Positions 1 to 11,110 are shown, counted from the first letter of the stretch. The stretch: 64,000 bases of DNA from Pararge aegeria (GCF_905163445.1 NC_053201.1:630001-694000); one strand, 5' to 3'. Notes: a model not told the origin generated them from the sequence alone. Numbers and translations are program-made.

Positions 1-558
1 TAGATGGCATGCAAAAATATATATGATCGTACACTAATTCCTACTTACTATAATAATACTATCCTAAGTCAATCCACATTATTAAAATAAGAATAAACTT
101 TAAGACTGATATTGATACAAAATACTCGTGTTTAACTTGATACTAATATAAGGCCAAACATTGATTTCAAATCTTAACTGTGACAATTGAAAAGTTGAAC
201 AGATATGAGATATATATACTTAACAAGAAATTCTAGCAGCCTATTTGTGAAAACTTGTAATCGTCATTCATGTTCTAGGTACGTGACTTGTTCTTATATA
301 TTCTGTATCAGCTGTAAGTTTTGCCAACCAATAAAAAAATATATATGCAAATACAAAATAGACAGAACGATCAAAAGAAAGAACGGAACAATAAAAAGAA
401 AGGAATAAATAAAAGTCACTATGCAATTAATGACATTCTCATAGATAAGGTGTGACATTAATTTGACAGGATTTTTACTATTATACCAACATGCTTTGCA
501 TGCTGTTATGCGAAATTTGGTTAAGAGCTAACCATAATATTGAGACCTAAGCTACACT
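1..558. other. AT-rich DNA without recognisable feature
   Basis: Low-complexity AT-rich intronic sequence. Short ORFs here have no homology-like features and no splice context, and no repeat family seen elsewhere in the window matches it. Confidence 0.5.
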
Positions 559-718
559 CAGTGACTTGCATAGAGGGATGAACAGGGTATGCAGAAAATA
601 TCCAGTACGAGATGTAAATACTTATGGGTAGGCTTTTAATTACCCTTACAATGCCTTTCCTTAAGTTTTAAAATCTGGAGATTTTCTTCATTTCATATCA
701 CCTACATGCACGCCACTG
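559..718. mobile_element. hAT-type MITE, 160 bp
   Basis: The ends are CAGTGACTTGCA and TGCACGCCACTG, matching the termini of the copies at 6528-6642 and 36403-36943. It is flanked by gctacact (551-558) and gctaaact (719-726), an 8-bp target duplication with one mismatch, as expected of the hAT superfamily. There is no coding capacity, so it must have moved with a transposase supplied elsewhere. Confidence 0.85.
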
Positions 719-919
719 GCTAAACTAACGAAAATTCGCAAAGAATTAAATAAAAAAAAAAAAAAAATAGTCAATTGGGACATTTACAAAGGCACGAGAT
801 AGCGAGAGTGGGTGTTTGTGTATAAGTGCGTCTGTAAATGTGTGTGCGTGTGTAATACTCAGCATCTTAAGTACAATTACCAGTAAGCATTACTATTAAA
901 CTCAGAAGAAATGCGTACA

Positions 920-1160
920 GCTCACGCGGGACGCCTTACCGGGACCTCGGCGGATCCGGGGACCACCGGCGCGACTCATTTGCATAAAAATGCAGCGACA
1001 CGCGCCTTAATTGATTATACGTGGTGACTACTAAGTTTATTCATTTAGTTATTTAGCTTTAATTGCGTCCTTAAGCGTTTGAAATACGCTTTGCAGTTTA
1101 ATTGGGGGGCGAATTTTAGTTTATTACAGTCGGCTTTTGCCTGCGGTGTCGCTTGCGTTT
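920..1160. promoter_or_regulatory. Repeat-free island with octamer and homeodomain-like sites (candidate enhancer)
   Basis: A GC-richer, repeat-free stretch that contrasts with its surroundings. It includes a perfect POU octamer ATTTGCAT (978-985), TTAATTGATTA (1007-1017) and further TTTAATTG words. Function is an inference from position in a transcription-factor intron and word content only. Confidence 0.3.
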
Positions 1161-1977
1161 GACTTATCTCAATGGTTTATTTTTTTAATAAAATTCCTTT
1201 ATATAGCGCCTAATGCGAAAGTGACACTATTTGTTTTTTATCTTCACTAAGATAGCTTATATCCATAGTCCAGGAAGCGACAATTGGTGACTTTTTCATG
1301 GGGAAAATCAATCTGGAACCGTTTTCGCGGAATTTGAAATTTCAATTTTGATACATATCTTGACCTATAAATAGATCTAGACGAGCATAGAGATTGAATT
1401 AGATACTTTTTTAACCGGCTTAACGAAAGTATCTCTCGTATAAATAATCTAGTTTTCCCTGCTGGGTTCGAAGCTGGGACCTGCCTCGTATAAGACCACA
1501 GAGCTCATCACTACGCTAGGAAGGTCGTTAAAAGTCATAGAGAGATTACTGGGCGTTAGTAATCATTTAAACGACGCACACGTTCCTTTGCTTCGTATTT
1601 ATTTAAAAAAAAACTGTCAGTACGCCCCTCCCGCGGAGTTATTGAGGCTTCAGGTACTACACTGTTGAATAGACAACTCCAATTAGTGTCCACTCAGCTG
1701 CTTTAATTGTGCTTGTTTCTTTGGACTATTTACAGATCTCGGCGTGCTCCCAGAGTGCCGAAATTTGGCTACCGAATGGCCATTTGCCGATTTTTAATTG
1801 CATATTTTGTAATTTCGCTAACGACTGCCGACTGCGCCTTCTGCGCCAGTGACCGGATACGATTCGTACTCACATTTGCTATAATCCGCGATAGCCGGGC
1901 AAAACTTTTAGTCATAGTAATAATTACGTCAATTAACAAGCAAATGGCAGACGGAAGTAAGGAAAGTCATTGCCTAT
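1161..1977. other. Non-repetitive intronic DNA
   Basis: No match to the repeat families in this window was noticed. GC-richer patches occur near 1620-1660 and 1730-1910. Reading frames over 1707-1979 look non-coding, with no domain and no splice signals in phase. Confidence 0.4.
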
Positions 1978-2165
1978 AAATAGAGCAAAACATCACAGAG
2001 CATGCAAGGAACCCATCATACAAAGTGCCGCTCTGTGTCCATCAACTCTAAGCGTAGGTGCTAAGCCTCATATGGACCAAATTACACTGGTAACTACGTC
2101 TTTTAGGCTGGAACACAGTAATGCTGCTTTGGCGGCAGAAATATGCATGGCGGTAAAACTTCATT
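1978..2165 (+). repeat. Rep-E interspersed repeat
   Basis: It shares an ordered set of words (ATGCAAGGAACCCATC, GTGTCCATCAACTCTAAG, CGTAGGTGCTAAGCC, AATGCTGCTTTGGCGGCAG) with copies near 13.5, 35.6, 38.3, 46.5, 47.7 and 52.9 kb. Class is unknown; no terminal structure or coding potential is obvious. Confidence 0.6.
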
Positions 2166-2275
2166 GTACGGTGCGTTTATGATTTTTATTATCCTTATAC
2201 TCTACACCATTGTCCATATAGATATTTTTATAATTTTTCTTACTGTGTTTACCTACACTTTGAGGAATTATCACT

Positions 2276-2475
2276 TTTATAAATATAAAATGCATATACA
2301 AAATTTCGGAACCGACAGGATTTGAACTTGCGACTCTCGGGCAATCGCGGCCTGAGCGCTTTCACCAATTAAGCTACGGCTCTCCTACCATCGATGCCGA
2401 AATTAGTATATGCCTTTCACATCAGTCTTATAGCTGTCGGTTCCGAAAATTTTAAATGCATTTTAAATTTATAAG
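2276..2475. mobile_element. Rep-F: terminal inverted repeats enclosing a tRNA-like sequence
   Basis: The left arm (2276-2318) and right arm (2434-2475) are inverted copies of about 40 bp, each containing AAATGCAT and TTTCGGAACCGACAG. On the minus strand the interior has an A-box-like TAGCTTAATTGGTGA and a B-box GGTTCAAATCC, as in a tRNA or tRNA-derived SINE. A second copy with the same tRNA-like core lies at about 26460-26635, and a left-end fragment at 49620-49720. It could be a tRNA-derived SINE with an inverted 3' piece or a MITE that captured a tRNA-like segment. Confidence 0.65.
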
Positions 2476-2488
2476 ACCATATAGATAT

Positions 2489-2558
2489 ACCAAAATGTAC
2501 ACTCTACGCACGTTTCTCCCACCCCGGAGCATACTCAGAACATGTTGACTTTACAAAT
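2489..2558. repeat. Foldback-R family fragment
   Basis: It carries CTCTACGCACGTTTC, CCGGAGCAT and GTTGACTTTACAA, the inner-end words of the foldback family at 29245-29612. Confidence 0.55.
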
Positions 2559-2589
2559 ATATGAGTAAGTAAGTAAGGTGAAAAAGAGT

Positions 2590-2622
2590 GAGTAAGTAAT
2601 AATAGCTAATTATTACTTACTC
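2590..2622. repeat. Perfect 14-bp inverted repeat
   Basis: GAGTAAGTAATAAT (2590-2603) and its exact reverse complement (2609-2622) are separated by 5 bp. Confidence 0.8.
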
Positions 2623-2628
2623 ATAAAT

Positions 2629-2852
2629 AGTCCACTACGCTGGCCAAGTGCGGATTGGTGGACTTTACACGCTTTTCAAATCGTTATGGAACTCTCAGGC
2701 ATGCAGGTTTCCTCACGATGTTAAAACACCGATAAAACAAGTAATATTTTAATTGATTACCGAAGTTAAAAATGAACATAACTTCGAATAGTCTTAAGTG
2801 CGGGCCGGGGATCGGACGTCCTCCCGGAAGGAGAACCGAAGCCTTACCGAAT
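2629..2852 (-). repeat. SINE-B copy
   Basis: Minus-strand member of the abundant SINE-B family: tRNA-like head, a middle with CGTGAGGAAACCTGCATGCC, then a lower part with GGCCAGCGTGGTGGACT. The head is degenerate. Confidence 0.7.
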
Positions 2853-2949
2853 CAGCGACAAACAATCAGAATGACATAAATTAAAATTTAATACACTCTT
2901 GACTTCCACAAACACTATATTAGTGTAGATTATTCAATCCCTTTCATAT

Positions 2950-3180
2950 TTTGAAACTCTTATTGAGGGAGTTTAAAAACAATAAGAATTCACCATTTCA
3001 TGGCGGCAGCCATCTTGGACCGATTTTCGCCAAACATAGCTAAGAACGTTACCGACTAATACACTAAAAAAAACAAAATCAAAATCGGATCAGCAGTTCG
3101 GGAAATACGATGCCACAGACAGACACACACAGACACGTCAAACTTATAACACCTTCATTTTTGCATCGGGAGTTAAAAAC
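2950..3180 (+). repeat. Interspersed repeat ending CATCGGGAGTTAAAAAC
   Basis: It contains ATGGCGGCAGCCATCTTGG, AAAATCAAAATCGG, CACAGACAGACACAC and CGTCAAACTTATAACACC. I recall this word order as a very common lepidopteran repeat. Class not assigned. Confidence 0.45.
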
Positions 3181-3410
3181 AAAACGCGTATTATCCATAA
3201 TGTCAATGCTTACTGTCGCTATCTAGATGCAGTGTACCGATGCCTGCGAGCCCGACATATCCGCTGCATCCGCAGATATCCGCATACTGCGATCGATCGA
3301 CCGCATGTCAATCACATGGTGCGGTCGCCAGGAACGCGGTCAAACACGCCGACCAATACATGTATCGGTTAATAACTTGTAGATAATTACTATTGTTAGT
3401 GCTAGCTACA
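3181..3410. other. Short non-repetitive GC-richer interval
   Basis: Contains ATCCGCAGATATCCGCAT and CGATCGATCGACCGCATG. No ORF or repeat homology was recognised. Confidence 0.35.
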
Positions 3411-3417
3411 TGTATAA

Positions 3418-3635
3418 ACGGGGATAGTCTAGTGGTTAGGGCTTCCTCCCTTTTAGCTAGGTATTTAACTATATAACTACTGATAGATAGGTCGGGGATT
3501 TTTATATTAATTTAAATTCTGCTGCCAAGGTAGCAGAGCAAGGTAAACATGCAATGGTGCTCTTTTAACGTTGGCGCACCAAAGAGTTGTTGCCATTTTG
3601 TTCAATGATCCGGTCCATAAGCAGTAATATAATAT
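3418..3635 (+). repeat. SINE-D copy (tRNA-like head)
   Basis: It begins GGGATAGTCTAGTGGTTAGG (A-box-like). The body has CTGCCAAGGTAGCAG, TGGTGCTCTTTTAACGTT and CAATGATCCGGTCCATA. The reverse complement of the body recurs at 10965-11110. Confidence 0.6.
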
Positions 3636-3660
3636 ATCTATGGTATCACAGAATGTTATT

Positions 3661-4934
3661 AATAATATATACTACGACAATACACACATCGCCATCTATT
3701 AATTTTTTTTTTTTTTTTTCGGATTGTGTGTAGCTGATTAACCCTAATGATTTTAACAGCGTAACGCGGGCTTGTTGGCGAGCCTCGGAATGGGGCTCTG
3801 CCAGGAAGAGTTTGAACCCTAGGGCTCGAAGAAGCGAAGGGATCGTCGGCCTGAGGGCGCCTCATTTGAGGCCGAACCTCGGCTCAGGCGACGATTGGAG
3901 TGAAAGGGTTACGGACGGTGATTAATCCGCACGCTTCCGAGAACGTGGTGCGAGCCCACGTCCGGTTGACGTTAGAAGTCGGGGACCTCGTCTTCGCCGG
4001 CGAAGACGCTGTGCATAGGTTGATTGTGTGTTCTGATAGGGAGCTTTGTCAGTAGTAATCTGATCGTCAGGGTCGTGAAGGATATGTTTAGGCCTCCTCT
4101 TGTTGAGAGTGGCGCTAAGGTTGGGTGAGTAAAAAGAAGCCGCAACTATGAGAGGGTTGGGATGTCGGATAGACTTCTCAAAGTAGATTTTCGAGAGTTT
4201 TTTAAAGTATTGAGCAATAGTGGGGAGTTTGAGATCTCTATGGAGATCGACGTTGCGTACGAACCAGGGGCACCCAGTAGCGTTGCGCATGAAGCGGTTT
4301 TGGAGAGTCTGGAATCTCTTATATGCGGAGGGAGGGCGAAACGCGAAGGCGACGCTCGCATATGACATGATGGGGCGGACACAGGTTTTATAGAGTGTCA
4401 CTCTATGACGAAGTGACAACTTGCTACGTCTGTTTAACATGGGGTAGAGTCTACCGAGAACGAAGGCAGCCTTGTTACGGGCTGCGCTAATGTGATCTGC
4501 GAAGTTAAAGCGACTGTCAAAAGTTACACCCAAGTACTTGGCTGTCTTTTGCCACGGTATAGGACGGTTGAATAAGGTCCCTTTTGTCCCTGAGGTCAGG
4601 GCGGGCTCGTCCAGTGAAAAGCACTGCTGTGCTTTTATCCGGATTCACCTCTATCCTCCATTGGCGAAACCAAGCGCCTAAGCGCTCGATGGCCTTTTGG
4701 AGGCGGGATATGATGCTCGCCATCTAGCAACTAAATAAGCGTAGCTTGTGTTATGGGTACTAAGATAACTTAAGAATATTTTTATGAATAAAATAAACAT
4801 AAATATTTATAATTTACAGATAAACACCCAGACACTGAAAAACATTCATGTTCATCACACAAGCATTTTCCATTTGTGGGAATCGAACCTACGGCCTTGG
4901 GCTCAGAAAGCAGGGTCGCTGCCAATCGGCCGTC
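3661..4934 (-). repeat. SINE-A copy split by a Jockey-type LINE
   Basis: The 3' end of SINE-A (TATACTACGACAATACACAC...TCGCCATCTA) occupies 3661-3698 and the rest resumes at 4727, running to the tRNA-like head at 4934 (B-box region in GGGAATCGAACCTACGGCC on the plus strand). The interruption is exactly the 1018-bp LINE at 3699-4716, followed by the duplicated TCGCCATCTA. SINE-A is the TTTA-tailed family with more than nine other copies here. Confidence 0.85.
3699..4716 (-). mobile_element. 5'-truncated Jockey-clade non-LTR retrotransposon with target-site duplication
   Basis: The minus strand encodes the C-terminal part of a Jockey-type reverse transcriptase. Recognisable segments are AWFRQWRIEVNPDKS (upstream frame, to about 4580), then IPWQKTAKYLGVTFDSRFNF, YKTCVRPIMSYASVAF and LQNRFMRNATGCPWF to a stop at 3922. 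One frameshift near 4580 separates the two frames. The end is a 3' UTR and a 17-nt poly(A) (T run at 3703-3719). TCGCCATCTA at 3689-3698 and 4717-4726 is a perfect 10-bp target duplication. The element is 5' truncated as usual for target-primed insertion and cannot be autonomous. Host DNA is a SINE-A copy. Confidence 0.9.
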
Positions 4935-5624
4935 AAGTTTAGCCGATAACAGTCCAGTCTGAACTAAAGGCCTCTCCCAATTGTATGGTTTGTCCAAAAT
5001 ATCTACGCCGGGCAGACGGGTAGCTTATCACATATTCTTTACTATGTATTGTGAACAAGCTGTTGGTGTTCCTTTAATAACTAAATAAACTTCCCTTGAA
5101 ATAATAATTTCAAAAAACAATGCTAATATGCAAGAATCGTTTTCGCACAAAGCCACTGATCAATTTGCCAAGATTCCAACCCCCTCCCCTCACCTCCAGC
5201 ACGAATGCTGAGTTACATTGTAATTTGATCCCTGTAACACTTACTTTACTACGTCAAAAGGAATCACTGACGTAGGGTTGTCACAACACAGTAATAATTG
5301 AACTTATGGTTAAAATGTGTGTGTTCGTATGTAGATACTGTCCTTATATCTGTATTAGTATTATAAAAACAATACACGCAGTTTTTTGTATCGTGTGCAT
5401 CATAATAACAAAAGAACTATTCCACCAAAGTGTTCAGTCTTTGATACCGGGTAAAGGCAGTTTATTATTCCTACATGTACCTTTTTCTGAGTTCATTGTT
5501 ATATAGATGAAGATTCTTTGTAAACCATATTGTCCAAACCAAGATTTCATTAAACAAGTTTCGCGAAGGCTTAATAAGTTGGCCAGCTAAAGTTATAATG
5601 AACTGGGTATATAGCTTGTATAAC
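4935..5624. other. AT-rich intronic DNA, nothing recognised
   Basis: Short reading frames here lack any domain signature and no repeat family match was seen. Confidence 0.4.
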
Positions 5625-5806
5625 AGATGGTCGTTGGGATCCTCGGGTGCTGGTTGCGTTAGTTGACCCCCGAATGTGTGGACAGATGGCATCCCGCGCG
5701 TTGTATCCCGCCGGCAGAACCAAGCGACAAAGACCGTGGACCTAGGAACTCGCTAGAAAATTTAGGCCTTTAGGGTATATATGTCCATTGGTTAACATGA
5801 TGATGA
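5625..5806 (+). mobile_element. RTE-type LINE 3' end (fragment)
   Basis: Degenerate version of the RTE tail seen intact at 20145-20613: GTGTGGACAGATGGCATC (WTDGI), AGACCGTGG and GTCCATTGGTTAACATG followed by GATGATGATGA. Confidence 0.6.
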
Positions 5807-5881
5807 TGACAAGTTCCAGTTAAGTTTACTGAAAACTACTCGTTAAATGCCTTACCATCTAACTGGTTCCATTTTCACCTT

Positions 5882-6125
5882 TTGTACCATCAAACTGCAA
5901 GGCATCGTAAGGATCTGTACCGTTACGTAGTTGATGTCCCATGGACTCGTACAAAGCGTTTTGCTTCCTCGTTCCTAACTCATACCGCAAAGATATGGAA
6001 TGCCTATCTGGAGTGCCTCGAATCAAGAGTGAATAGACATCTCCTAGGCAAGCGCGCTTTATCCTAGACCGCATCTTCACTTACTTTCGGGTGTTATTGC
6101 GATCAGGTGCTAGTCTATAGACACA
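5882..6125 (+). mobile_element. LINE reverse-transcriptase C-terminal remnant
   Basis: The frame reads RTKRFASSFLTHTAKIWNA and ESRVNRHLLGKRALS. It resembles the RT C-terminal tails F..R.A.LWNSLP...F...V.R.L of Jockey/CR1-group LINEs. Short, 5' truncated, function lost. Confidence 0.6.
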
Positions 6126-6449
6126 AAAAAGGACTTATTGAAAGTCAAGGAAAACAACTTTTTAATTGCTACTATAAATATCAGTGACAGCCCTATTAAT
6201 CCCCGTAATAGACACAATTTAAACGGCAAGTCATCATTAAAATAAAAGCGTAGGTACCGTCGCCCCAACCCCCCGGGCGTGCGTTATCACCATCGGGGGA
6301 GGCCGGCGAGCACACAAACGAACGTACCGAGACCTTGTATTGTTTCATTGGATAATTGTTACGGAAGATGAGGAACGCAGATACAGAAGAATGTTTTATT
6401 CAATAATTGGTGAAGCTTTGGATTCCCATTTATAAGAGACATTATATAC

Positions 6450-6998
6450 AAAGATTAATGCAGGTGGGCGTTCGTATGAACATGGGCAAGACGAAAATCA
6501 TGACTAACACTCATGTTCCGCTCCACCCAGTGGCGTGCACTTCATACAGGCACAAAAACTCTGCCTACCCTAAAATTTTTGCATAACTCATAAACATCTT
6601 CCTTTTTTATGCATACCCTGGTCGAAAACCAGCACGCAACTGGCTTCACCCAGTAATAGTTGAGAGTTCTGCACTAGAAATTGTAGACGAGTACATATAC
6701 CTAGGACACATGATCCAGGTAGGTCCAATTTCGGGAAAGAGTTGAACCAACAAATCTAACTCGGTTGGGCGACGTTCGGGAAACTTCGTGACGTCTTATC
6801 GACCAAAACCCTCAGTGCCCTTCAGGCAAGATGTCACTCACCGGGCGTAGGAGAGAGCGATCATTAGAGTATCTAGACGGGAACGAGGAGATCCGTAGAA
6901 AGTAGTAGAACTAGAGTTATAGCTTGACAAGGTGCGAAGCTGAAGTGCAAGGGCGGGATAACTAGCTCGGAGAAAAAAAGGACGTTGGGTCCAGCAGC
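6450..6998 (+). mobile_element. RTE-type LINE fragment interrupted by a hAT MITE
   Basis: Plus-strand translation gives NMGKTKIM before the interruption. After it come EYIYLGHMI, FGKELNQQI, LGWATFGKLRD and, after frameshifts, the NEEIRR and AKLK region, matching the fingers/C-terminal part of the RTE family at 20.2 kb. The MITE at 6528-6642 splits it. Many stops make it inactive. Confidence 0.7.
6528..6642. mobile_element. hAT-type MITE, 115 bp, in an RTE fragment
   Basis: It starts CAGTGGCGTGCACTTCATAC and ends ACGCAACTG. It is flanked by gctccacc (6520-6527) and gcttcacc (6643-6650), an 8-bp duplication with one mismatch. Internal words CTACCCTAAAATTT and TTATGCATACCCTGG also occur in the copy at 36403-36943. 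Confidence 0.9.
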
Positions 6999-7039
6999 CT
7001 TTGAATTCTTGTAATTTTTTTTTTAATTGGCTATCTTTG

Positions 7040-7118
7040 TCTGTTGGTTAGCCTGCTACCATATGAGACTGCATCATTACTTGTGAGATTGCAGTGAAGG
7101 GCGAACTGGACATAAAAA
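7040..7118 (+). repeat. SINE-C 3' fragment
   Basis: GGTTAGCCTGCTACCATA, GACTGCATCATTACTT and GAGATTGCAGT match the 3' part of SINE-C (copies at 61.4 and 61.8 kb). Confidence 0.6.
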
Positions 7119-9280
7119 TATCTACTATCTGCATGCAATGTGAGGTAGGTATCTGTAGATAAAAAGAGCTGTTCCCAGAAGCACAAAAATACACATAACT
7201 GCTAGACTGGGCTTAAATTGTCACTGGATCTAATTAACAAATCCGCCGTGGCATCCGAGAAGCTAAACATATCAAACGCGATTTCAAGGCGGCCATTTCG
7301 CGGAAACGTATGTTGTCGTGGGTGCCGTCTTCGGCTGAAACACGGCTTAAGAGGAATCAGATACTACTTTGTGTGTTAAATATCAAATGGTATAATGTTT
7401 GTAGCACAGTAGGGACTGATTGCGATAGAGAGATATAATATATTATTGTTTACCATGCAGACTAATCGCAAGGTCAGGAGGTCGGGAGACGCATTAAGAT
7501 ATATTTTTCGTACGATTTATTTGAGCCAATAACTTTATTTACGCTAATTAAAGACAATAGCCGGTGACGCTGCTGAGTACAAAATGATCTTTAGCCAAAA
7601 TGATTGATGGATATAAAATTCTAAATGTTATCAAAGATACACTCTAAGAGATATAGGCTTTTTCATTGCCATATTAAGCTGTACATTTAAAAATAAACAA
7701 TTTAACAGGGACCGATTCACATTTACAACAACTCGTCAGCTAATGCTCGATTTTAAATGTGCTGGTGAAAGTCTTTCCATTGTATGAAAATTTTGTAGAA
7801 TCTATAGATTTTTTTGTAAACACTCGCGATTTTTGCCTGTATTATTATACCCGTCGGAATGAAATCTATCTATTGATCTGCTTTTAAGTTGGACATTTTA
7901 AATTATTAATAAATAACCTCAAAGCGAAAAAATTAACAAAATATTAATTACGGAAAATGGCACCACGGTTTTTCTTTCGTGTACCAAGGTAAGCCGACCT
8001 ACCGCCAGCATCGTTCGCTACATACGGCCTATATTAAAATATACGTAAATATACGTCAATCAGTTTAGGTAAGCCTCTTGTAAAAGTTATTTTTCCATCA
8101 CTCGGAAACAGTCCTTTTTCTGGATGTAAAGTAACTCCGGGATTTTTTCTGTAGCCCTGACAATGTGTATGCAAAATGTAGATAGATAAGTCAATACTAT
8201 AATTTCTTATTTTCTCTTTTGATTTGTGCAATAAAGTCGTTATTGCAAAAATTAAAAGACAAAACAAAAAATACCAAAAGACAACTTTGTTCTAATTTTA
8301 GCATTTTAATTTCTGCGTTGATGATTTGAAAGCAGGATTCAAACTTTACGCGCAGCTTAGCTTTACGTGGATAGTAAACTTCCCGGCATCTCTGTCGAAT
8401 GCAATTTGACAACTGTCCGTGCGTTAATAGCTATTTTCACTGCACTACGCCATGTTGGTCTCTTCTTGTGAAATGTGCTCGGATTTTCAACACTTCACTT
8501 CGAATATTCAGTGTCCCTCGAAATAGTCATTCGTGGTAGTGATTAGGTGATTATGAGGTGTTCGAGAGATCATAGAGCTGGGATATTAAAAGCTACAGAT
8601 TTTTAAACTTACTTCGGAAAAGAAGGACAATTTAGTTATTTAAGTGCCTACTTACTTATACTATAAGCTTTCTTCATAAGCATGCTGAAAGGTTAATATT
8701 ATTTCTATCATCTTGTAATGAGCGATTGAACTCCAATTGAAAATATATTTGAGCACTTAAAAAATCATGAAATGTCCGCACATTTCATGATTTTATCGGA
8801 TTGCTGAAAGATATGAATATGCAGAGTTTGATAACTACCTCGTTGGCTAAATTGGCATATTCAACAACGAATGACGAGGTCATGGGTTTGATAGAGCAAA
8901 AATTGGCTATGTCCATCACCGTGCACGGTGAGCACGTTGAGCCATCGGTCTTATTTAGTAATCGTTAAAGTTCACCAACATTTGAGTGGTTGGGCGGTAA
9001 TTAGGTTATGCTCAAAATCCATCCGTCTTTTATAATAAGGGGGTCCTTGCCCAGCTATGGGTCTTTGATCGGCTTATGACGACGATGATGACGATGTCTT
9101 ATTAGAAGTGGATCAACACGGATGTGCTGAGATCAATGGCGCGGACGGCGCGTCTGTACCCCCAGTAACTCGATCACAGGAAGTGTGCAATTAACTGTGC
9201 CTGGTCACTGCGCAGGCGCAGCGCTCGCCATTAATGTCTGTAGATCGCTTTCTTAAGGCAAGGCCAAACAGCGTCATCAT
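7119..9280. other. Mostly non-repetitive intronic DNA
   Basis: No gene or known repeat family was recognised across this 2.1 kb apart from the inverted repeat at 8761-8794. Reading frames at 8034-8412 look non-coding. Confidence 0.4.
8761..8794. repeat. Perfect 15-bp snap-back inverted repeat
   Basis: AAAATCATGAAATGT and its exact reverse complement are separated by CCGC. Confidence 0.85.
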
Positions 9281-9487
9281 TGGTCTGGTGGGAGGCTTCG
9301 GCCGTAGCTGGTTACTATCCGGCCGATAAGGACGTTCCGCCAACCGGTAAAGCGTTCAGCGTTGTAGAAATCGATTAGGGGTAGGTTAATGTTTACTATA
9401 ACTACCTAACAGCTAAGCCCGCTACCATCGTAGACTGCATCATCAATCAAGGGTTAACTTGTAGTGGATTAGTAAAAAAAATAAAAT
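9281..9487 (+). repeat. SINE-C copy, 5' truncated
   Basis: It contains TGGTCTGGTGGGAGGCTTC, AGCCCGCTACCATCGTAG, GACTGCATCATCA and TAACTTGTAGTGG followed by an A-rich tail, as in the fuller copies at 61.4-62.1 kb. Confidence 0.7.
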
Positions 9488-9611
9488 TTCGTTATTGGTT
9501 TCATGCAGGACACAAATCCCGCTGTTTGTTCCCGTCTTAAACAAGCGTAGTAGCGAAGTTAGCAATAGTATTATTGCACCAATTTTACCGCAATGTATGT
9601 TACTAATAAAA

Positions 9612-9838
9612 AAAACGGTCATATCCTAGTGGTTAGGACTTCGACTTTACTTTTGGAGGGACCGAGTTCGATTCCCGGCACGCACCTCTAACTTTTCCAA
9701 GTTTGAAGCAATTAAATATCGCTTGTTTCAACGGTCAAGGAAAACATAGAAACAGGCAACTACGGCAAAAGCCATAATTTTTCTGGGAGGTGACCCGTGC
9801 CTTGTTCTGGACCGGTAGTGGGTTGATATGATGATATG
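9612..9838 (+). repeat. SINE-B copy
   Basis: Head ATATCCTAGTGGTTAGGACT (A box) and CGAGTTCGATTCCCGGCACG (B box), body GTGACCCGTGCC, tail GGGTTGATATGATGATA. The central part is degenerate. Confidence 0.8.
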
Positions 9839-10377
9839 TCACTAGCAGTTTCCCTCGATTTCACACACGTTTACTAGCTTTGGGCTCGCGATCTGCTTAG
9901 CTACATCTCGTGGGAAAGCATCCTGATTCTCCTAAGTGTCGGAACCTACCGCAATACGCGACAGGTATAGCGACTCCAGCCCTACATCGCACAGGGGCTA
10001 ATTAGCGCGACCCTCTAGGGCCTCCCTTTGTCCCGCGCCCCTCGCTGCGACGTCATAACGCTTTAATTATGCCGTAGACTCTATCTGTGCCAATTACTTC
10101 ATTCGCTTAGCTGCGACCCCAGCTGGCTGCAGGATAAGACGTGTGATGGTGATAAGTGTTCTCACGGTAATTTTCCTTCACCGTTAATCAGAGCGATATT
10201 TTTATTCAACAAACCACCACCATATGTAATTTATTTTTTATTTATGGGAGAGCAAAAGGCCTCTCAGATGCCTTGTGCATTGTGCCCGTCTCTATTGGAA
10301 ATGATTCCCAACTACTTACGGACTTAATAACCTCCTCACTATCTCCACTGGATCTTCCAGGAACCGTTTATGCATTA

Positions 10378-10660
10378 CATCATAATATCAACCCATTACC
10401 GGCCCACTACAGGACACTAAAGAGCAAGGTTAAATCCACCATGCTGGCCCAGTGCAGATTGGTGGACTTACCTGAGAACATTATCAAGAACTCTCAGGCA
10501 TGCAGGTTTCCTCACGATGTTTTCCTTCACCGTTGAAGCTAGTAATATTTTTTATTGCCTCAAACGCACATAACTTGGAAAAGTTGGGATGCGTGCGACG
10601 AAAACGGTCCCTCTGCAAGTGAGCCGAAACCCTAACAACTAGGCTATCACCGCTAATATG
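10378..10660 (-). repeat. SINE-B copy, near full length
   Basis: In minus orientation, from the tail (CATCATAATATCAACCCATT) through GGCATGCAGGTTTCCTCACG to the head ACTAGGCTATCACCGCT. Confidence 0.8.
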
Positions 10661-10964
10661 AAGCGTGCGTAGATACGTTTCAGCTAGATAGGTAGGTGTA
10701 CAGCATTACGCCGGTAGCTTCCTCTGCATCGCGCCAAATTGCGAAATCTATAATGTAGCGATAAATGCTCGTAATAAATCGCTCTATGATAAGGGGAGAC
10801 TCCATAACAAACCTGTTTTGTTATTGTTATATTAAATTTACACATTGTTAACTTTACAAAAATGTAACCACATAAAGACAGCTTCTAGAAGACTGATTAA
10901 ATTTTCATTATATAATTTTAGAAAACAATAACATTTTGTTATACCATAGTCATAGTATTTATCA

Positions 10965-11110
10965 GCGTATGGACCGGATCATTGATCAAAATGGCATCAA
11001 CACTTTGGTGCGTAAACGTTAAAAGAGCACCAACGCATGGTTACCATGTCCTGCTACCTTGACGTTAGGATTTAAATTAATATAGCAATCAATCCCTCAC
11101 CTATCTGTAG
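10965..11110 (-). repeat. SINE-D copy, body only
   Basis: The reverse complement matches 3500-3635 (GGACCGGATCATTGATCAAA, AACGTTAAAAGAGCACCA). Confidence 0.6.

Noticed and set aside
2300..2400. Functional tRNA gene
   Set aside because: A- and B-box-like words are present, but the sequence recurs as a repeat and the cloverleaf pairing is not convincing; treated as tRNA-like repeat.
4162..4365. Plus-strand frame within the Jockey fragment
   Set aside because: Shadow of the reverse-transcriptase frame on the minus strand.
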